Positions 19,491 to 27,508 of a DNA stretch of 64,000 bases are shown here, one piece after another. A model generated the notes under the pieces. The model saw only the letters and a program-made list of their open reading frames with translations. It was not told the origin of the DNA and made no database searches. The position numbers and the translations under genes were made by a program. Within the stretch, counting starts at the first letter, position 1; the number at the start of each line of letters is the position of its first letter. The DNA is from Bosea sp. AS-1 (GTDB taxonomy: Bacteria > Pseudomonadota > Alphaproteobacteria > Rhizobiales > Beijerinckiaceae): the NCBI RefSeq assembly GCF_002220095.1, contig NZ_CP022371.1, positions 1-64,000 of the forward strand. The letters are read 5' to 3'.

Positions 19491-20294
19491 TCACGTCGGA
19501 CCTATAAGCTTGCTGATTTCGGCATCGAGGCTTTCAGGCGACACCTCCCCGACGTGGATGTCGGCGAGGGTGCCGTCGGCTCTCAGGAACAGTGTCGTCG
19601 GCAATCCCACCGTGCGGTAGTGGCGCGGCACCTGCATCGACTGGTCGAGCAGGACGTGGCCAAGCTCGAGGTGCTGTGACGCGAGGTACGAACGGATCGC
19701 CTGCGTCCCCTCGCCCTGGTTGACGAAGAGAAAGACCACGTCGTCGCGGCTCGCTGCGACCTTGGCGAGCAGCGGCATCTCTCGCCGGCACGGCGGACAC
19801 CAGCTTGCCCAGAGGTTGACGACGACGGGCTTGCCGGCCATCGCGCTGATCGCGAGCGGCGGCCCCTGCATCTGCTCGAGGGCGAAGGTCGGCGCGGCCT
19901 GGCCGAGCGTGGCTCTGGTCAATTGCGTGACGGCGACCGCGACGAGCACACTCAGGCCGATCGCTGCAGCGGCCGCGACGCCTGCCTTGACCGATCGGAT
20001 AAAGAAAATGCTGACGAGCAGGGCGCCGACGAGTCCGGCGATCGGCTGGAAGCCGCCCTGCCAGAATGCGAACACCCTCCACGGCTCCGCGGCGAAGCTG
20101 TCCCAGTGCAGGGCGACGTGACCGGCACGCGCAGCGAGGAGCGCCGCGATCAGGGCCCAGCTCGACCACTTTCCGATCACGGGGTCAACGCGCCACGCCA
20201 ACACCGCTGTGACGGCAATGAAGACGAACACGCCGGCGAGCGCCGCGGCCTGGTGGACGGAGAAGACAAAAGGGCCGAGGGCAACCGCATTCAT
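19491..20294 (-). CDS. Membrane-anchored TlpA/ResA-like thioredoxin with Lgt-like N-domain
   Basis: 267 residues. The N-terminal half has about four membrane helices and the segment FAFWQGGFQPIAG, reminiscent of prolipoprotein diacylglyceryl transferase. The C-terminal half (about 130-267) is a TlpA-type thioredoxin: PTFALEQMQGPPL, VVNLWASWCPPCRREMPLLAK, VGLPTTLFLRADG. It probably reduces specific periplasmic disulfides, for example apocytochrome c haem-binding cysteines of the TsdBA cytochromes encoded downstream (inference). The Lgt-like part lacks enough of the enzyme to be catalytic. Confidence 0.8.
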   Translation of the reverse strand: MNAVALGPFVFSVHQAAALAGVFVFIAVTAVLAWRVDPVIGKWSSWALIAALLAARAGHVALHWDSFAAEPWRVFAFWQGGFQPIAGLVGALLVSIFFIRSVKAGVAAAAAIGLSVLVAVAVTQLTRATLGQAAPTFALEQMQGPPLAISAMAGKPVVVNLWASWCPPCRREMPLLAKVAASRDDVVFLFVNQGEGTQAIRSYLASQHLELGHVLLDQSMQVPRHYRTVGLPTTLFLRADGTLADIHVGEVSPESLDAEISKLIGPT

Positions 20295-20400
20295 CGGGCA
20301 GATTCCATTTTTTAGCTCATTTCTGACGAGGGCGATTGCGCGCAATGCCGCGTCACCGAAGGCGGGCGCACCCGACACTGTGCGATCCCGAATGCACGGC

Positions 20401-21390
20401 CTACTGTCCGCTGTAGCGCTTGAAACCGTACTTCTCGAACGCGGCGAACGCTTCGTCCGACTGAATGAACGACAGCCATGCCTTTGCAGCGTCCGGGTGC
20501 GGCGCGTTGTGGACCTCGGCCCCCGCGTAGATCGCGGTCGTGTTCTGGCCGGCGGGGATGTCGAGGTGTTCGATCGGGTGACCAGCCTGCTCCTGGAAGA
20601 TCGCCTCCGACTTCCACGTGACGCCGGCGTCGGCAACGCCTTGCATCAGAAACAGTGGCGTCTGCCGATGGTGGATGTGGGTGAGGATCGTCGACCCGTC
20701 CTTCACCTTCGTCTCGTAGACCTTCTCTGCGAGTTGGTCTCCACCGGCCTTGGCAAGTGACATCTTGATCTGCCGCGCAATGCCCTCGAATTCCGGATTG
20801 GGCATCGCTAACCTGACGTCGTCGCGTCCCATGTCCTTGAGCCCAGTGATGTGGCCCGGATTGCCCTTGGCGACCATGATGGCGAGGTCGTTGGTCACAT
20901 AGGGCACGGCGGGTCCATCGAGCCTGCCTTGCGAGATCAGGTCTTGGACCTTCTTCAGGCCAGCGAAATAGACGTCGGCTTTTGCCGTGAAGGTGAGATT
21001 GCCGGACGTAATCTTTCCGTCGGCATCCATCTGCCGAACCAGCAAGCCCGGCGGAATGGTTTCCCAGAATATCTTTCCCTTGTATTCGGGGTGTACCGCC
21101 TCGAACGCCTTGACCAAGGGCGCCATGGCGAAGAAGTAGTTTCCGCCGACGTAGAGGACGAGTTTCGGGTCCGAGATGTCGCCGTGGAAGTCCGCTATGC
21201 TGTTGACTTCGGGCACGGTGAACTCGAAGCCGCGGTCCTCGACGTCGCTGTTCGTGCCGTGCTGCCACGGCGGGAAGACCTCGCCGCGATAGCCTGGCGC
21301 CTGGGCCTTGCCGTTCCAGCCGTCCGCGGCGGAAACGGTGGTTGCGAACGCTGCGCACGCGATGGCCGTCGCCAGGATGAGAATTCGCAT
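20401..21390 (-). CDS. Periplasmic solute-binding protein (ModA-like), orphan
   Basis: 329 residues. Signal peptide MRILILATAIACAAFATTVS, then AADG. The body resembles type II periplasmic binding proteins of the molybdate/tungstate/sulfate group (LVLYVGGNYFFAMAPLVKAF, FTAKADVYFAGLKKVQ, FIQSDEAFAAFEKYGFKRY). Start 21390 is chosen because GGGAGG sits seven bases before it, whereas the earlier ATG is only one base from that site. No ABC permease or ATPase is nearby. It is encoded in one run with the Tat protein and tsdBA, so it may bind a sulfur oxyanion for the oxidation system rather than for uptake. Confidence 0.75.
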   Translation of the reverse strand: MRILILATAIACAAFATTVSAADGWNGKAQAPGYRGEVFPPWQHGTNSDVEDRGFEFTVPEVNSIADFHGDISDPKLVLYVGGNYFFAMAPLVKAFEAVHPEYKGKIFWETIPPGLLVRQMDADGKITSGNLTFTAKADVYFAGLKKVQDLISQGRLDGPAVPYVTNDLAIMVAKGNPGHITGLKDMGRDDVRLAMPNPEFEGIARQIKMSLAKAGGDQLAEKVYETKVKDGSTILTHIHHRQTPLFLMQGVADAGVTWKSEAIFQEQAGHPIEHLDIPAGQNTTAIYAGAEVHNAPHPDAAKAWLSFIQSDEAFAAFEKYGFKRYSGQ

Positions 21391-21403
21391 CGGCATCCCT
21401 CCC

Positions 21404-22192
21404 TTATGCTGCATAGGCGAAGCCGGCCCGCTGCAGCTCCGGCAGCGTGCCGACCGCGCCCGGCGTCAGCACGACGCCCGGCAGGAGGTGGTTCGTCAGC
21501 TCGGCAGCGAGCTGGTCGTGCGTGAGCTTGTCGGGGTTGGCGTCAGCCTTGATCAGGGCCGCGGCTTCTTCCCAGATGGCGTTGTGGCACGACAGGAAGA
21601 CGACACCGCGCTTTATCAGCGCGGGGATCGAGTTGTTGGCGGGCGAGTAGACGCCGTCGGCGTTCTCGAAGTCCTCCGCGTCCGCCGTGGCTCCCTTGGC
21701 GTCGACGATGAGAGTGTTGGTCTTGAACTTGTCGCCGGCGAGCCTGGTCAGCTGGTATTTGTCCCAGATCGACTGGTCGAGCAGCGCCAAATGGGCGGAG
21801 CCGTGCGTCGCCGACACCACCAGGAAATCGGGGTGCCTGAACGACCAGATCTGCGCGTTGAGGGAATTGCGCATCAGGTTCAGCCAGGGGCCGCCGATCA
21901 CGGTGTTGTCCCAAGCCTGCTTGTGCGGCGACTTGTAGTCGACCACGAGCCTCAGCGCCTCGTCGTCCCACTCGGACGGCTTGGTCAGGATCATCGGCAC
22001 GGTCTTGAAGTCCCTGCGGCGCGGCGCCTTGGCGAGCGCTTCGGCGAGGTCCTTCAATGGCCGTCCGTCCGCGGGAATCTCGGATGCGACGTCGGCGGCT
22101 TTCGCGGCGGCCGCTTCCGGCAGGCCGAGCATTCCGGCGGCCGCGACGGCGCCCGCCGCCTGGATGATATGGCGTCGCTTCAAGTCCGTCAT
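21404..22192 (-). CDS. Tat-exported protein of unknown function in the thiosulfate cluster
   Basis: 262 residues. The start has a twin-arginine signal (MTDLKRRHIIQAAGAVAAAG), implying export of a folded, perhaps cofactor-bound protein. The mature part shows WDNTVIGGPWLNLMRNSLN, FLVVSATHGSAHLALLDQ and VVFLSCHNAIWEEAA, with one cysteine and several histidines. I do not recognise an enzyme family; the last motif is vaguely DsrE-like. It is downstream of tsdBA and 13 bases upstream of the solute-binding protein, so the three are likely one transcript. Confidence 0.65.
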   Translation of the reverse strand: MTDLKRRHIIQAAGAVAAAGMLGLPEAAAAKAADVASEIPADGRPLKDLAEALAKAPRRRDFKTVPMILTKPSEWDDEALRLVVDYKSPHKQAWDNTVIGGPWLNLMRNSLNAQIWSFRHPDFLVVSATHGSAHLALLDQSIWDKYQLTRLAGDKFKTNTLIVDAKGATADAEDFENADGVYSPANNSIPALIKRGVVFLSCHNAIWEEAAALIKADANPDKLTHDQLAAELTNHLLPGVVLTPGAVGTLPELQRAGFAYAA

Positions 22193-22250
22193 GGCAACCT
22201 CCCTGTCTTCGTTTATGGCTCGCCGTCTGGACGGCGATGATATGAATGGG

Positions 22251-23915
22251 TCACTCCCCGACCGTGCCCGCGGGCGGCGAGTGCTCGCCGAGCGTCGCGC
22301 CGTTGACGGTCTGCCCGTACATGTCGAGCGGCGAATCGTGGTGCGCCTTGCGCGTCGCGGCGACCGAGTCCTTGAACCTCGGGTCCTGCGGCCGCTCGTG
22401 GCTGTCGATATAGGCCGCGACGTCCCAGGCCTCGGCATCGCTGAGCGTATTGCCCTCGCTGAACGGCATGTTCGCCTTCACGAAGCCGGCCGCATTGTTG
22501 ATCGAGCTCATGCCGGCGCCCCAATTGTAGGAGCGCGCGCCCCACAGCGGCGGGAACACGACGGCGCCGTCGGCGGTCTTCTGGCCCTCGCCGTCCGCGC
22601 CGTGGCAGAGCGCGCAGTGCTGCGCGTAGACTTGCTGGCCGTGCGCGTAATCGATCTTGGCGGGCTCCGCGAGCTTCGGATAGCCTTGCCCCGCAACCTT
22701 CTCCCCGGTCGGCGCGCCCTTGGCCAACGCATAGGCATAGCTCTCGAGCGCGACCAGGACCTTGTCGCCGAGCGGTGGCGCCTTGCCGTTCATGCTGAAG
22801 CGGAAGCAGCCCTGCATGCGCTCGGCGAAGCTGTTCACGTGGCCGTTCTTCGCGCGATAGGCCGGGTAGACGAGGTAGGCCGCCCAGAACGGCGCGGAGT
22901 TCGCCAGCCGGCCGCGGTCGAGATGACAGCTCGCGCAGCGCAGGTCGTTGCCGACGAACGCGCCGGCGTTCGCCTTCGTGTCGGTGAAGATCGCTTCGCC
23001 GAGCTTGACCATCTTGCCGAATTCGCCTGTCGGCAGCTTTTCCTCGGGAACGGGCGTGAACTGGACTGTTGCAGACGGTTTTGCCGCCGGCTTCGCTGCG
23101 GATGCTGCCGGGGCCGTGCTCGACTGCATCTCGGCGTGATGCGGAAGCGAATAGCCGATGAAGCCGGCGAGGCCGAGGAAGACCACACCCGCGACCCATG
23201 TCCTCGCATCGATGGTGGGCGTGTCAGTCATGGGGCTGTCCTTCGACGCGACATGGAGGCTCGCGTAGTAGGCGGCGACCGCCTTGACGTCGTCATCGCT
23301 GAGCTTATGGGCGATGCCGCTCATCAGGTGCAGCGGGTCGTTGCCGCGCTTGCCGTCCTTCCAGGCCGCGATCTCGTTCTCGATATAAATCGCTCCTTGG
23401 CCGGCGAGGCGCGGAAAGGCGGTCCCAACGCCTTGGCCGGCCGGGCCATGGCATTGGCTGCAACCGGGGACGCCGTGCGACCAGTCGCCGGTGGTTGCGA
23501 GCGCGGCGCCGCGCGCGAGAAGTTTGGCGTCCGGTTTCTCAGCAGTCGCGTCCGCGACCTGCTGGCCGGCGTAGAATTCGGCGACCGCTTCGCGCTGCTC
23601 CGGCGTCAAGGCCTTGGCGATGGGTTGCATGGTGTCGTTCTTGCGCGTGCCGTCGACGAAGGATGCAAGCTGGTGCACGAGGTAGGCGGCGTCGAGGCCG
23701 GCCAGCCGGGGAAAGCCGCTCTCCGCGTTGCCCTCGCCGTGCGCGCCGTGGCAGGAGGCGCAGGCTGGCGCGCCGGAAACTCCGTTCGCCGCGATCGCGG
23801 CGCCGTCCTGCGCCGCCGCCGGCGAGGCCAGGAGCCCGGCGGCGAGCACGGCGGCACAGGCGAGGTGCTGGCGGTGGGGTTGCTTCAAACGGGAACTCGC
23901 TTCGCTTCGAGGCAC
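22251..23915 (-). CDS. tsdBA: Tetrahaem thiosulfate dehydrogenase, TsdB-TsdA in one frame
   Basis: About 554 residues. The first part is a dihaem cytochrome c4-like TsdB with signal peptide (AVLAAGLLASPAAAQ), CASCH and CSQCH. The second part (from Met at 23231) is TsdA: an internal hydrophobic helix, CASCHLDRGRLANSAPFW, the cysteine of RMQGCFRFSMNG (corresponding to the haem-1 ligand Cys of characterised TsdA) and CALCHGADGEG. It oxidises thiosulfate to tetrathionate in the periplasm. AAGGA lies nine bases before the internal ATG, and the join sits at a CCCC run, so the fusion may be a one-base deletion artefact. Start GTG 23915 is uncertain; TTG 23888 is possible. Confidence 0.82.
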   Translation of the reverse strand: MPRSEASSRLKQPHRQHLACAAVLAAGLLASPAAAQDGAAIAANGVSGAPACASCHGAHGEGNAESGFPRLAGLDAAYLVHQLASFVDGTRKNDTMQPIAKALTPEQREAVAEFYAGQQVADATAEKPDAKLLARGAALATTGDWSHGVPGCSQCHGPAGQGVGTAFPRLAGQGAIYIENEIAAWKDGKRGNDPLHLMSGIAHKLSDDDVKAVAAYYASLHVASKDSPMTDTPTIDARTWVAGVVFLGLAGFIGYSLPHHAEMQSSTAPAASAAKPAAKPSATVQFTPVPEEKLPTGEFGKMVKLGEAIFTDTKANAGAFVGNDLRCASCHLDRGRLANSAPFWAAYLVYPAYRAKNGHVNSFAERMQGCFRFSMNGKAPPLGDKVLVALESYAYALAKGAPTGEKVAGQGYPKLAEPAKIDYAHGQQVYAQHCALCHGADGEGQKTADGAVVFPPLWGARSYNWGAGMSSINNAAGFVKANMPFSEGNTLSDAEAWDVAAYIDSHERPQDPRFKDSVAATRKAHHDSPLDMYGQTVNGATLGEHSPPAGTVGE

Positions 23916-23937
23916 AAATCTGCGGGGCGCCTCGAAG

Positions 23938-23954
23938 CTTAAGCCAGCCTTAAG
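23938..23954. promoter_or_regulatory. PmrA-type response-regulator box 4
   Basis: On the minus strand it reads CTTAAG-GCTGG-CTTAAG, identical to box 2. It lies 22 bases upstream of the GTG (50 upstream of the TTG) of tsdBA. Confidence 0.72.
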
Positions 23955-23983
23955 GAAGCGGTGGTCGAGAGCCGGGTGCCCTC

Positions 23984-25246
23984 TCACCAGCCGCGCTCCC
24001 GATGTTTGATGTCGATCGTCCCGCCCTTCAGCATGTGCGACCAGTAGAGCCAGGGCAGGAACTTGGTCTTGAGGTACCACATGCTTCGGCGCGGCACGCG
24101 CGGGTCGAAGGGGAAACTCGGCGTCACCTTGCCGCCATAAGCGAATTCCGCCAGCACGATCTTGCCGAGCGCCACCGTCAGCGGACAGGAGCCGTAGCCG
24201 TCATAGGCCTTCGGCATTGGCTTGCCGGCCATCGCCGCCTGCAGGTTTGCGACCGCGACCGGCGCCTGCAACCGTACCGCCGCCGCCGTCTTGGCGTTCG
24301 AGGTCGAGGCGGCATCGCCGAGCGAGAAGACGTTAGGGTAGCGCACGTGCCGCAGCGTCGCCTGGTCGACCTCGATCCAGCCCGCCGCGTTGGCAAGCGG
24401 GCTCTCGCTCACGACGTCCAAACCCGTCTGCGGCGGCACGACATGGACCATGTCGAACGGCATCGCCACCTCGCTTGTCGCGCCGTCCTTGTTGGCGACC
24501 GCGAACAGCGCGGTCTTCTTCGGCCCGTCGACGGCCTTGAGCGTGTGGCGGTAGCAGACCTCGATGCCGTAGCCGTCGACGGCCTTCTGCAGGGGCGGCA
24601 CGAAGAACGACACGCCGAACAGCGCGTCTCCGGCGAGGCAGAACTTCAGCGTCGAGGCGGAGAGTTTGCCTCTGCGCTTCAGGTGGTCGGCCATCATATA
24701 CATGATCTTCTGCGGCGCGCCGGCGCATTTGATCGGCATCGCCGGCTGGGTGAACAGCGCCGTGCCGCCCTGAAATTCCCGGATCAGCCGCCAGGTGTAT
24801 TCGGCGGTGTCGGCGCGGTAGTTGCTGCACACGCCATTGTGGCCGAGTGTCTCATTCAGCCCCGCGATCGCGTCCCAGTCGATCTTCAAGCCCGGGCAGG
24901 CGACAAGGTAGTCGTATCCGACGGCGCGGCCGTCGCTCAGCCGCACGAGGTTGTTGTCGGGATCGAAGGCGCTGACCGCGGCCTTGATCCATGCCACGCC
25001 GCTCGGGATCAGCGCGCGCTCCTCGCGCGCGGTCTGCCGGCGACTGAACACGCCCGCGCCGACCAGCGTCCAGCCCGGCTGGTAGGAGTGGGTCTCCGCC
25101 GGCTCGACGATCGCGATGTCGAGGCGGGCGTCACGCCGCATCAGCTCGGCCGCGACGGTGATCCCGGCCGCGCCGCCGCCGACGATGACCACCCCGTGCT
25201 TCAGGTCGGGCACGGCTGCGATGTGCTTCTGGGCCGCAGCTTCCAC
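23984..25246 (-). CDS. sqr: Sulfide:quinone oxidoreductase
   Basis: 420-residue flavoprotein. The N-terminal FAD fold is at about residue 18 (VVIVGGGAAGITVAAELMRR). The conserved segment SYQPGWTLVGAG follows, then the cysteine of HNGVCSNY and the second cysteine in PIKCAGAPQKIMYM. The C-terminal FAD site is VFSLGDAAS. It oxidises sulfide and feeds electrons to quinone, with persulfide on the two cysteines as intermediate. It lies upstream of the tsdBA box on the same strand and divergent from the Blh operon, sharing the AT-rich region at 25261-25320. Confidence 0.87.
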   Translation of the reverse strand: MEAAAQKHIAAVPDLKHGVVIVGGGAAGITVAAELMRRDARLDIAIVEPAETHSYQPGWTLVGAGVFSRRQTAREERALIPSGVAWIKAAVSAFDPDNNLVRLSDGRAVGYDYLVACPGLKIDWDAIAGLNETLGHNGVCSNYRADTAEYTWRLIREFQGGTALFTQPAMPIKCAGAPQKIMYMMADHLKRRGKLSASTLKFCLAGDALFGVSFFVPPLQKAVDGYGIEVCYRHTLKAVDGPKKTALFAVANKDGATSEVAMPFDMVHVVPPQTGLDVVSESPLANAAGWIEVDQATLRHVRYPNVFSLGDAASTSNAKTAAAVRLQAPVAVANLQAAMAGKPMPKAYDGYGSCPLTVALGKIVLAEFAYGGKVTPSFPFDPRVPRRSMWYLKTKFLPWLYWSHMLKGGTIDIKHRERGW

Positions 25247-25258
25247 GACGCTCCTCCT

Positions 25259-25320
25259 ACTTGCAGACTTGCAGACTTGCAGATTTTCATATCTAATTAT
25301 ACGTAACTATGTAATCGATA
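25259..25320. promoter_or_regulatory. Divergent sqr/blh control region with triple 8-base repeat
   Basis: Three tandem copies of TTGCAGAC start at 25261, the third ending in T. An AT-rich block follows (25285-25318: ATATCTAATTATACGTAAC and TATGTAAT), unusual in this GC-rich DNA. Divergent sulfide genes of this type are typically controlled by BigR/SqrR-type ArsR repressors binding AT-rich dyads. I cannot draw a clean dyad here. Confidence 0.45.
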
Positions 25321-25345
25321 ACGGCGAGCGTCAAGGAGCTGTTCC

Positions 25346-26659
25346 ATGAAACCCATTCCCGTCACGGAGAAGTTTTCGGTCGCGGGGCAGCTCCTGCCCG
25401 GGGATTTTTCGGAACTGAAGCGCCTCGGTTTCAGGACCGTCATCAACAACCGGCCCGACGGGGAAGACGCCGCGCAGCCGGGCACGGAGGCGGAGGCCGC
25501 GGCGGCCAAGGCGGCCGGCCTCTCTTACGTCCACATCCCCGTCACCAGCACGTCGATGACCAAGGATGACGTGCGGCGCTTCGCCGAGGCGATCGTCGCA
25601 TCCGACGGCCCGGTCATCGCGCACTGCCGCTCCGGCGCGCGGGCCTTCTACATGTGGATTCTCGCCGGCGACGCCGACGTGGCGGGGTTCAGCAACGACA
25701 AGCTGATCGCCACGGCGACCCAAATCGGCATCAAGCTGGAGGCCGCCCGGACATGGCTCGCCGCGAACCGCCCTGTGCGCCGGGAGCAGGCGAAGCCTCA
25801 GGTGAAAGGCTTCTACGAGGCGCGCACCGGCAGCATCCAGTACGTCGTCAGCGATCCGGCGACGCAAAAATGCGCCGTCATCGATCCCGTGCTCGACTAC
25901 GACGAGAAGTCGGGCGCGACGAAGACCGAGCAGGCCGACGCGATCCTCGCCTACATCGCCAGCGAAGGCCTTAAGCTCGAGTGGATCCTCGACACCCACC
26001 CGCACGCCGACCACTTCTCGGCTGCCGAATATCTTAAGGATAAAACCGGGGCCCCGACCGCGACCGGCGTACATGTCGTCGACGTGCAGGCGCTCTGGAA
26101 GGACATCTACAACTGGCCGGATTTTCCCGCCGACGGGCGGCAGTGGGATCGGCTCTTTAACGACGGCGACACCTTCAAGGTCGGCTCGATCGACGCGAGG
26201 GTGATGTTCTCGCCGGGGCACACATGTGCTTCGGTCAGCTATGTGGTCAGCGATGCCGCCTTCGTCCACGACACGCTGTTCATGCCGGATTCCGGCACCG
26301 CGCGCGCCGACTTCCCCGGCGGCAGCGCGAAAATCCTCTGGAAGTCCATCCAGGACATTCTTGCATTGCCCGACGCGACGCGCGTCTTCACCGGCCACGA
26401 TTACCAGCCGGGCGGCCGCGAGCCCTTGTGGGAGAGCACCGTCGGCGAGCAGAAGCGCTCCAATCCCCACGTCGCCGGCCAGACCGAAGCGAGCTTCATC
26501 GCCCTGCGCGAGGCGCGCGACGCCACGCTGCCGATGCCAAAGCTGATCCTCTCGGCGCTGCAGGTGAACATCGACGGCGGCCGGCTTCCCGCGCCGGAGA
26601 GCAACGGCAGGCGCTACCTGAAGATCCCGCTGAATGCTTTGCCGGCGGCGGCCTGGTGA
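25346..26659 (+). CDS. blh: Blh: DUF442 phosphatase-like domain fused to MBL persulfide dioxygenase
   Basis: 437 residues. Residues 1-135 form a DUF442 (dual-specificity phosphatase-like/rhodanese-like) domain with the active loop VIAHCRSGARAFYMW. From about 150 on it is an ETHE1-type MBL domain: DTHPHADHFSAAEYL, FSPGHTCASVSYVV, FTGHDYQPGGRE. Blh proteins in Xylella and Agrobacterium oxidise persulfides to sulfite during sulfide detoxification. It begins the four-gene operon blh-yeeE-yedE-tauE, although the usual repressor gene bigR is absent. Confidence 0.88.
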   Translation: MKPIPVTEKFSVAGQLLPGDFSELKRLGFRTVINNRPDGEDAAQPGTEAEAAAAKAAGLSYVHIPVTSTSMTKDDVRRFAEAIVASDGPVIAHCRSGARAFYMWILAGDADVAGFSNDKLIATATQIGIKLEAARTWLAANRPVRREQAKPQVKGFYEARTGSIQYVVSDPATQKCAVIDPVLDYDEKSGATKTEQADAILAYIASEGLKLEWILDTHPHADHFSAAEYLKDKTGAPTATGVHVVDVQALWKDIYNWPDFPADGRQWDRLFNDGDTFKVGSIDARVMFSPGHTCASVSYVVSDAAFVHDTLFMPDSGTARADFPGGSAKILWKSIQDILALPDATRVFTGHDYQPGGREPLWESTVGEQKRSNPHVAGQTEASFIALREARDATLPMPKLILSALQVNIDGGRLPAPESNGRRYLKIPLNALPAAAW

Positions 26660-27078
26660 TGCAGGCTTATCTTGCTGCGACCGCCGGCGGCGCGCTGATT
26701 GGCCTCTCCGCCAGCCTCCTCATGCTGCTGAACGGCCGCATCGCCGGCATCAGCGGCATCGTCGGCGGTATCCTCGGCAGGAACAGCGAGCGCTTCGGGC
26801 AGGACATCGCCTTTGTCGCTGGCCTTCTGCTCGGTCCGCTCGTTTATTTCTTGCTGTTCGGCAGAGAACCACTGGTGCAAATCTCGGCCGCCTGGCCGGT
26901 GCTCGTCGTCGCCGGCCTCCTGGTCGGCTTCGGCACGCGCATGGGCTCGGGCTGCACCTCCGGGCACGGCATCGCGGGGCTCGCACGTCTGTCACCCCGG
27001 TCGCTCGCCGCGGTGTCGATTTTCCTCGGGACCGCGATCCTGATCGTGCTGGCGATGCGGTTTGGGGGCTGGCGATGA
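26659..27078 (+). CDS. YeeE/YedE-family sulfur-compound transporter, half 1
   Basis: 139 residues with four predicted membrane helices. The family signature is FGTRMGSGCTSGHGIAGLARLS, whose cysteine is thought to relay sulfur in YeeE-type thiosulfate importers. It starts inside the Blh stop codon (TGATG) and overlaps the second half by four bases. The pair of short subunits together corresponds to one full-length YeeE. Confidence 0.85.
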   Translation: MQAYLAATAGGALIGLSASLLMLLNGRIAGISGIVGGILGRNSERFGQDIAFVAGLLLGPLVYFLLFGREPLVQISAAWPVLVVAGLLVGFGTRMGSGCTSGHGIAGLARLSPRSLAAVSIFLGTAILIVLAMRFGGWR

Positions 27079-27503
27079 CGACGGCGCTGCGTTTCCTCGC
27101 GGCGCTCGCCGCCGGCCTCCTGTTCGGCCTCGGTCTCGCGATCTCCGGGATGCTCAATCCGGCGAAGGTCCAGGCCTTCCTCGACGTCGCCGGCGCCTGG
27201 GACCCGAGCCTGGTCTTCGTCCTCGGCTCCGGCGTCCTGGTTGCTTTCCTCGGCTACAGGCTTGCCTTCGCCCTCGACAAGCCGCTGCTCGAGAGCCGGC
27301 TCCATCTTCCGGCCAAGACACAAATCGATCGCTCCCTCGTCGTCGGCTCGGCGCTCTTCGGCGTCGGATGGGGACTCGTCGGGTTCTGCCCCGGTCCCGC
27401 CGTCGCCTCGCTCTCGCTCGGGCTCACGCCAGCCGTGGTCTTCGTCGTCGCCATGCTCGTCGGGATGGTCGTCCACGATCGTTTCGCAGCAACGAGAGGA
27501 TAG
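27075..27503 (+). CDS. YeeE/YedE-family sulfur-compound transporter, half 2
   Basis: 142 residues, four membrane helices. Signature segments: GLAISGMLNPAKVQAFLDV and GVGWGLVGFCPGPAVASLS with the conserved cysteine. Translationally coupled to the first half (four-base overlap). It probably forms the second half of the transport channel and moves thiosulfate or persulfide-related species. Confidence 0.85.
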   Translation: MTTALRFLAALAAGLLFGLGLAISGMLNPAKVQAFLDVAGAWDPSLVFVLGSGVLVAFLGYRLAFALDKPLLESRLHLPAKTQIDRSLVVGSALFGVGWGLVGFCPGPAVASLSLGLTPAVVFVVAMLVGMVVHDRFAATRG

Positions 27504-27508
27504 CCCGG

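Noticed and set aside
22213..23199. 328-codon minus-strand frame inside tsdBA
   Set aside because: Arg/Gly-rich shadow of the cytochrome gene; the CxxCH motifs are in the other frame.
21981..23942. 653-codon plus-strand frame opposite tsdBA
   Set aside because: Long but low-complexity translation with no motif; opposite a well-defined cytochrome gene.
24002..25306. 434-codon plus-strand frame antisense to sqr
   Set aside because: Antisense shadow produced by high GC at third codon positions; sqr is unmistakable on the minus strand.
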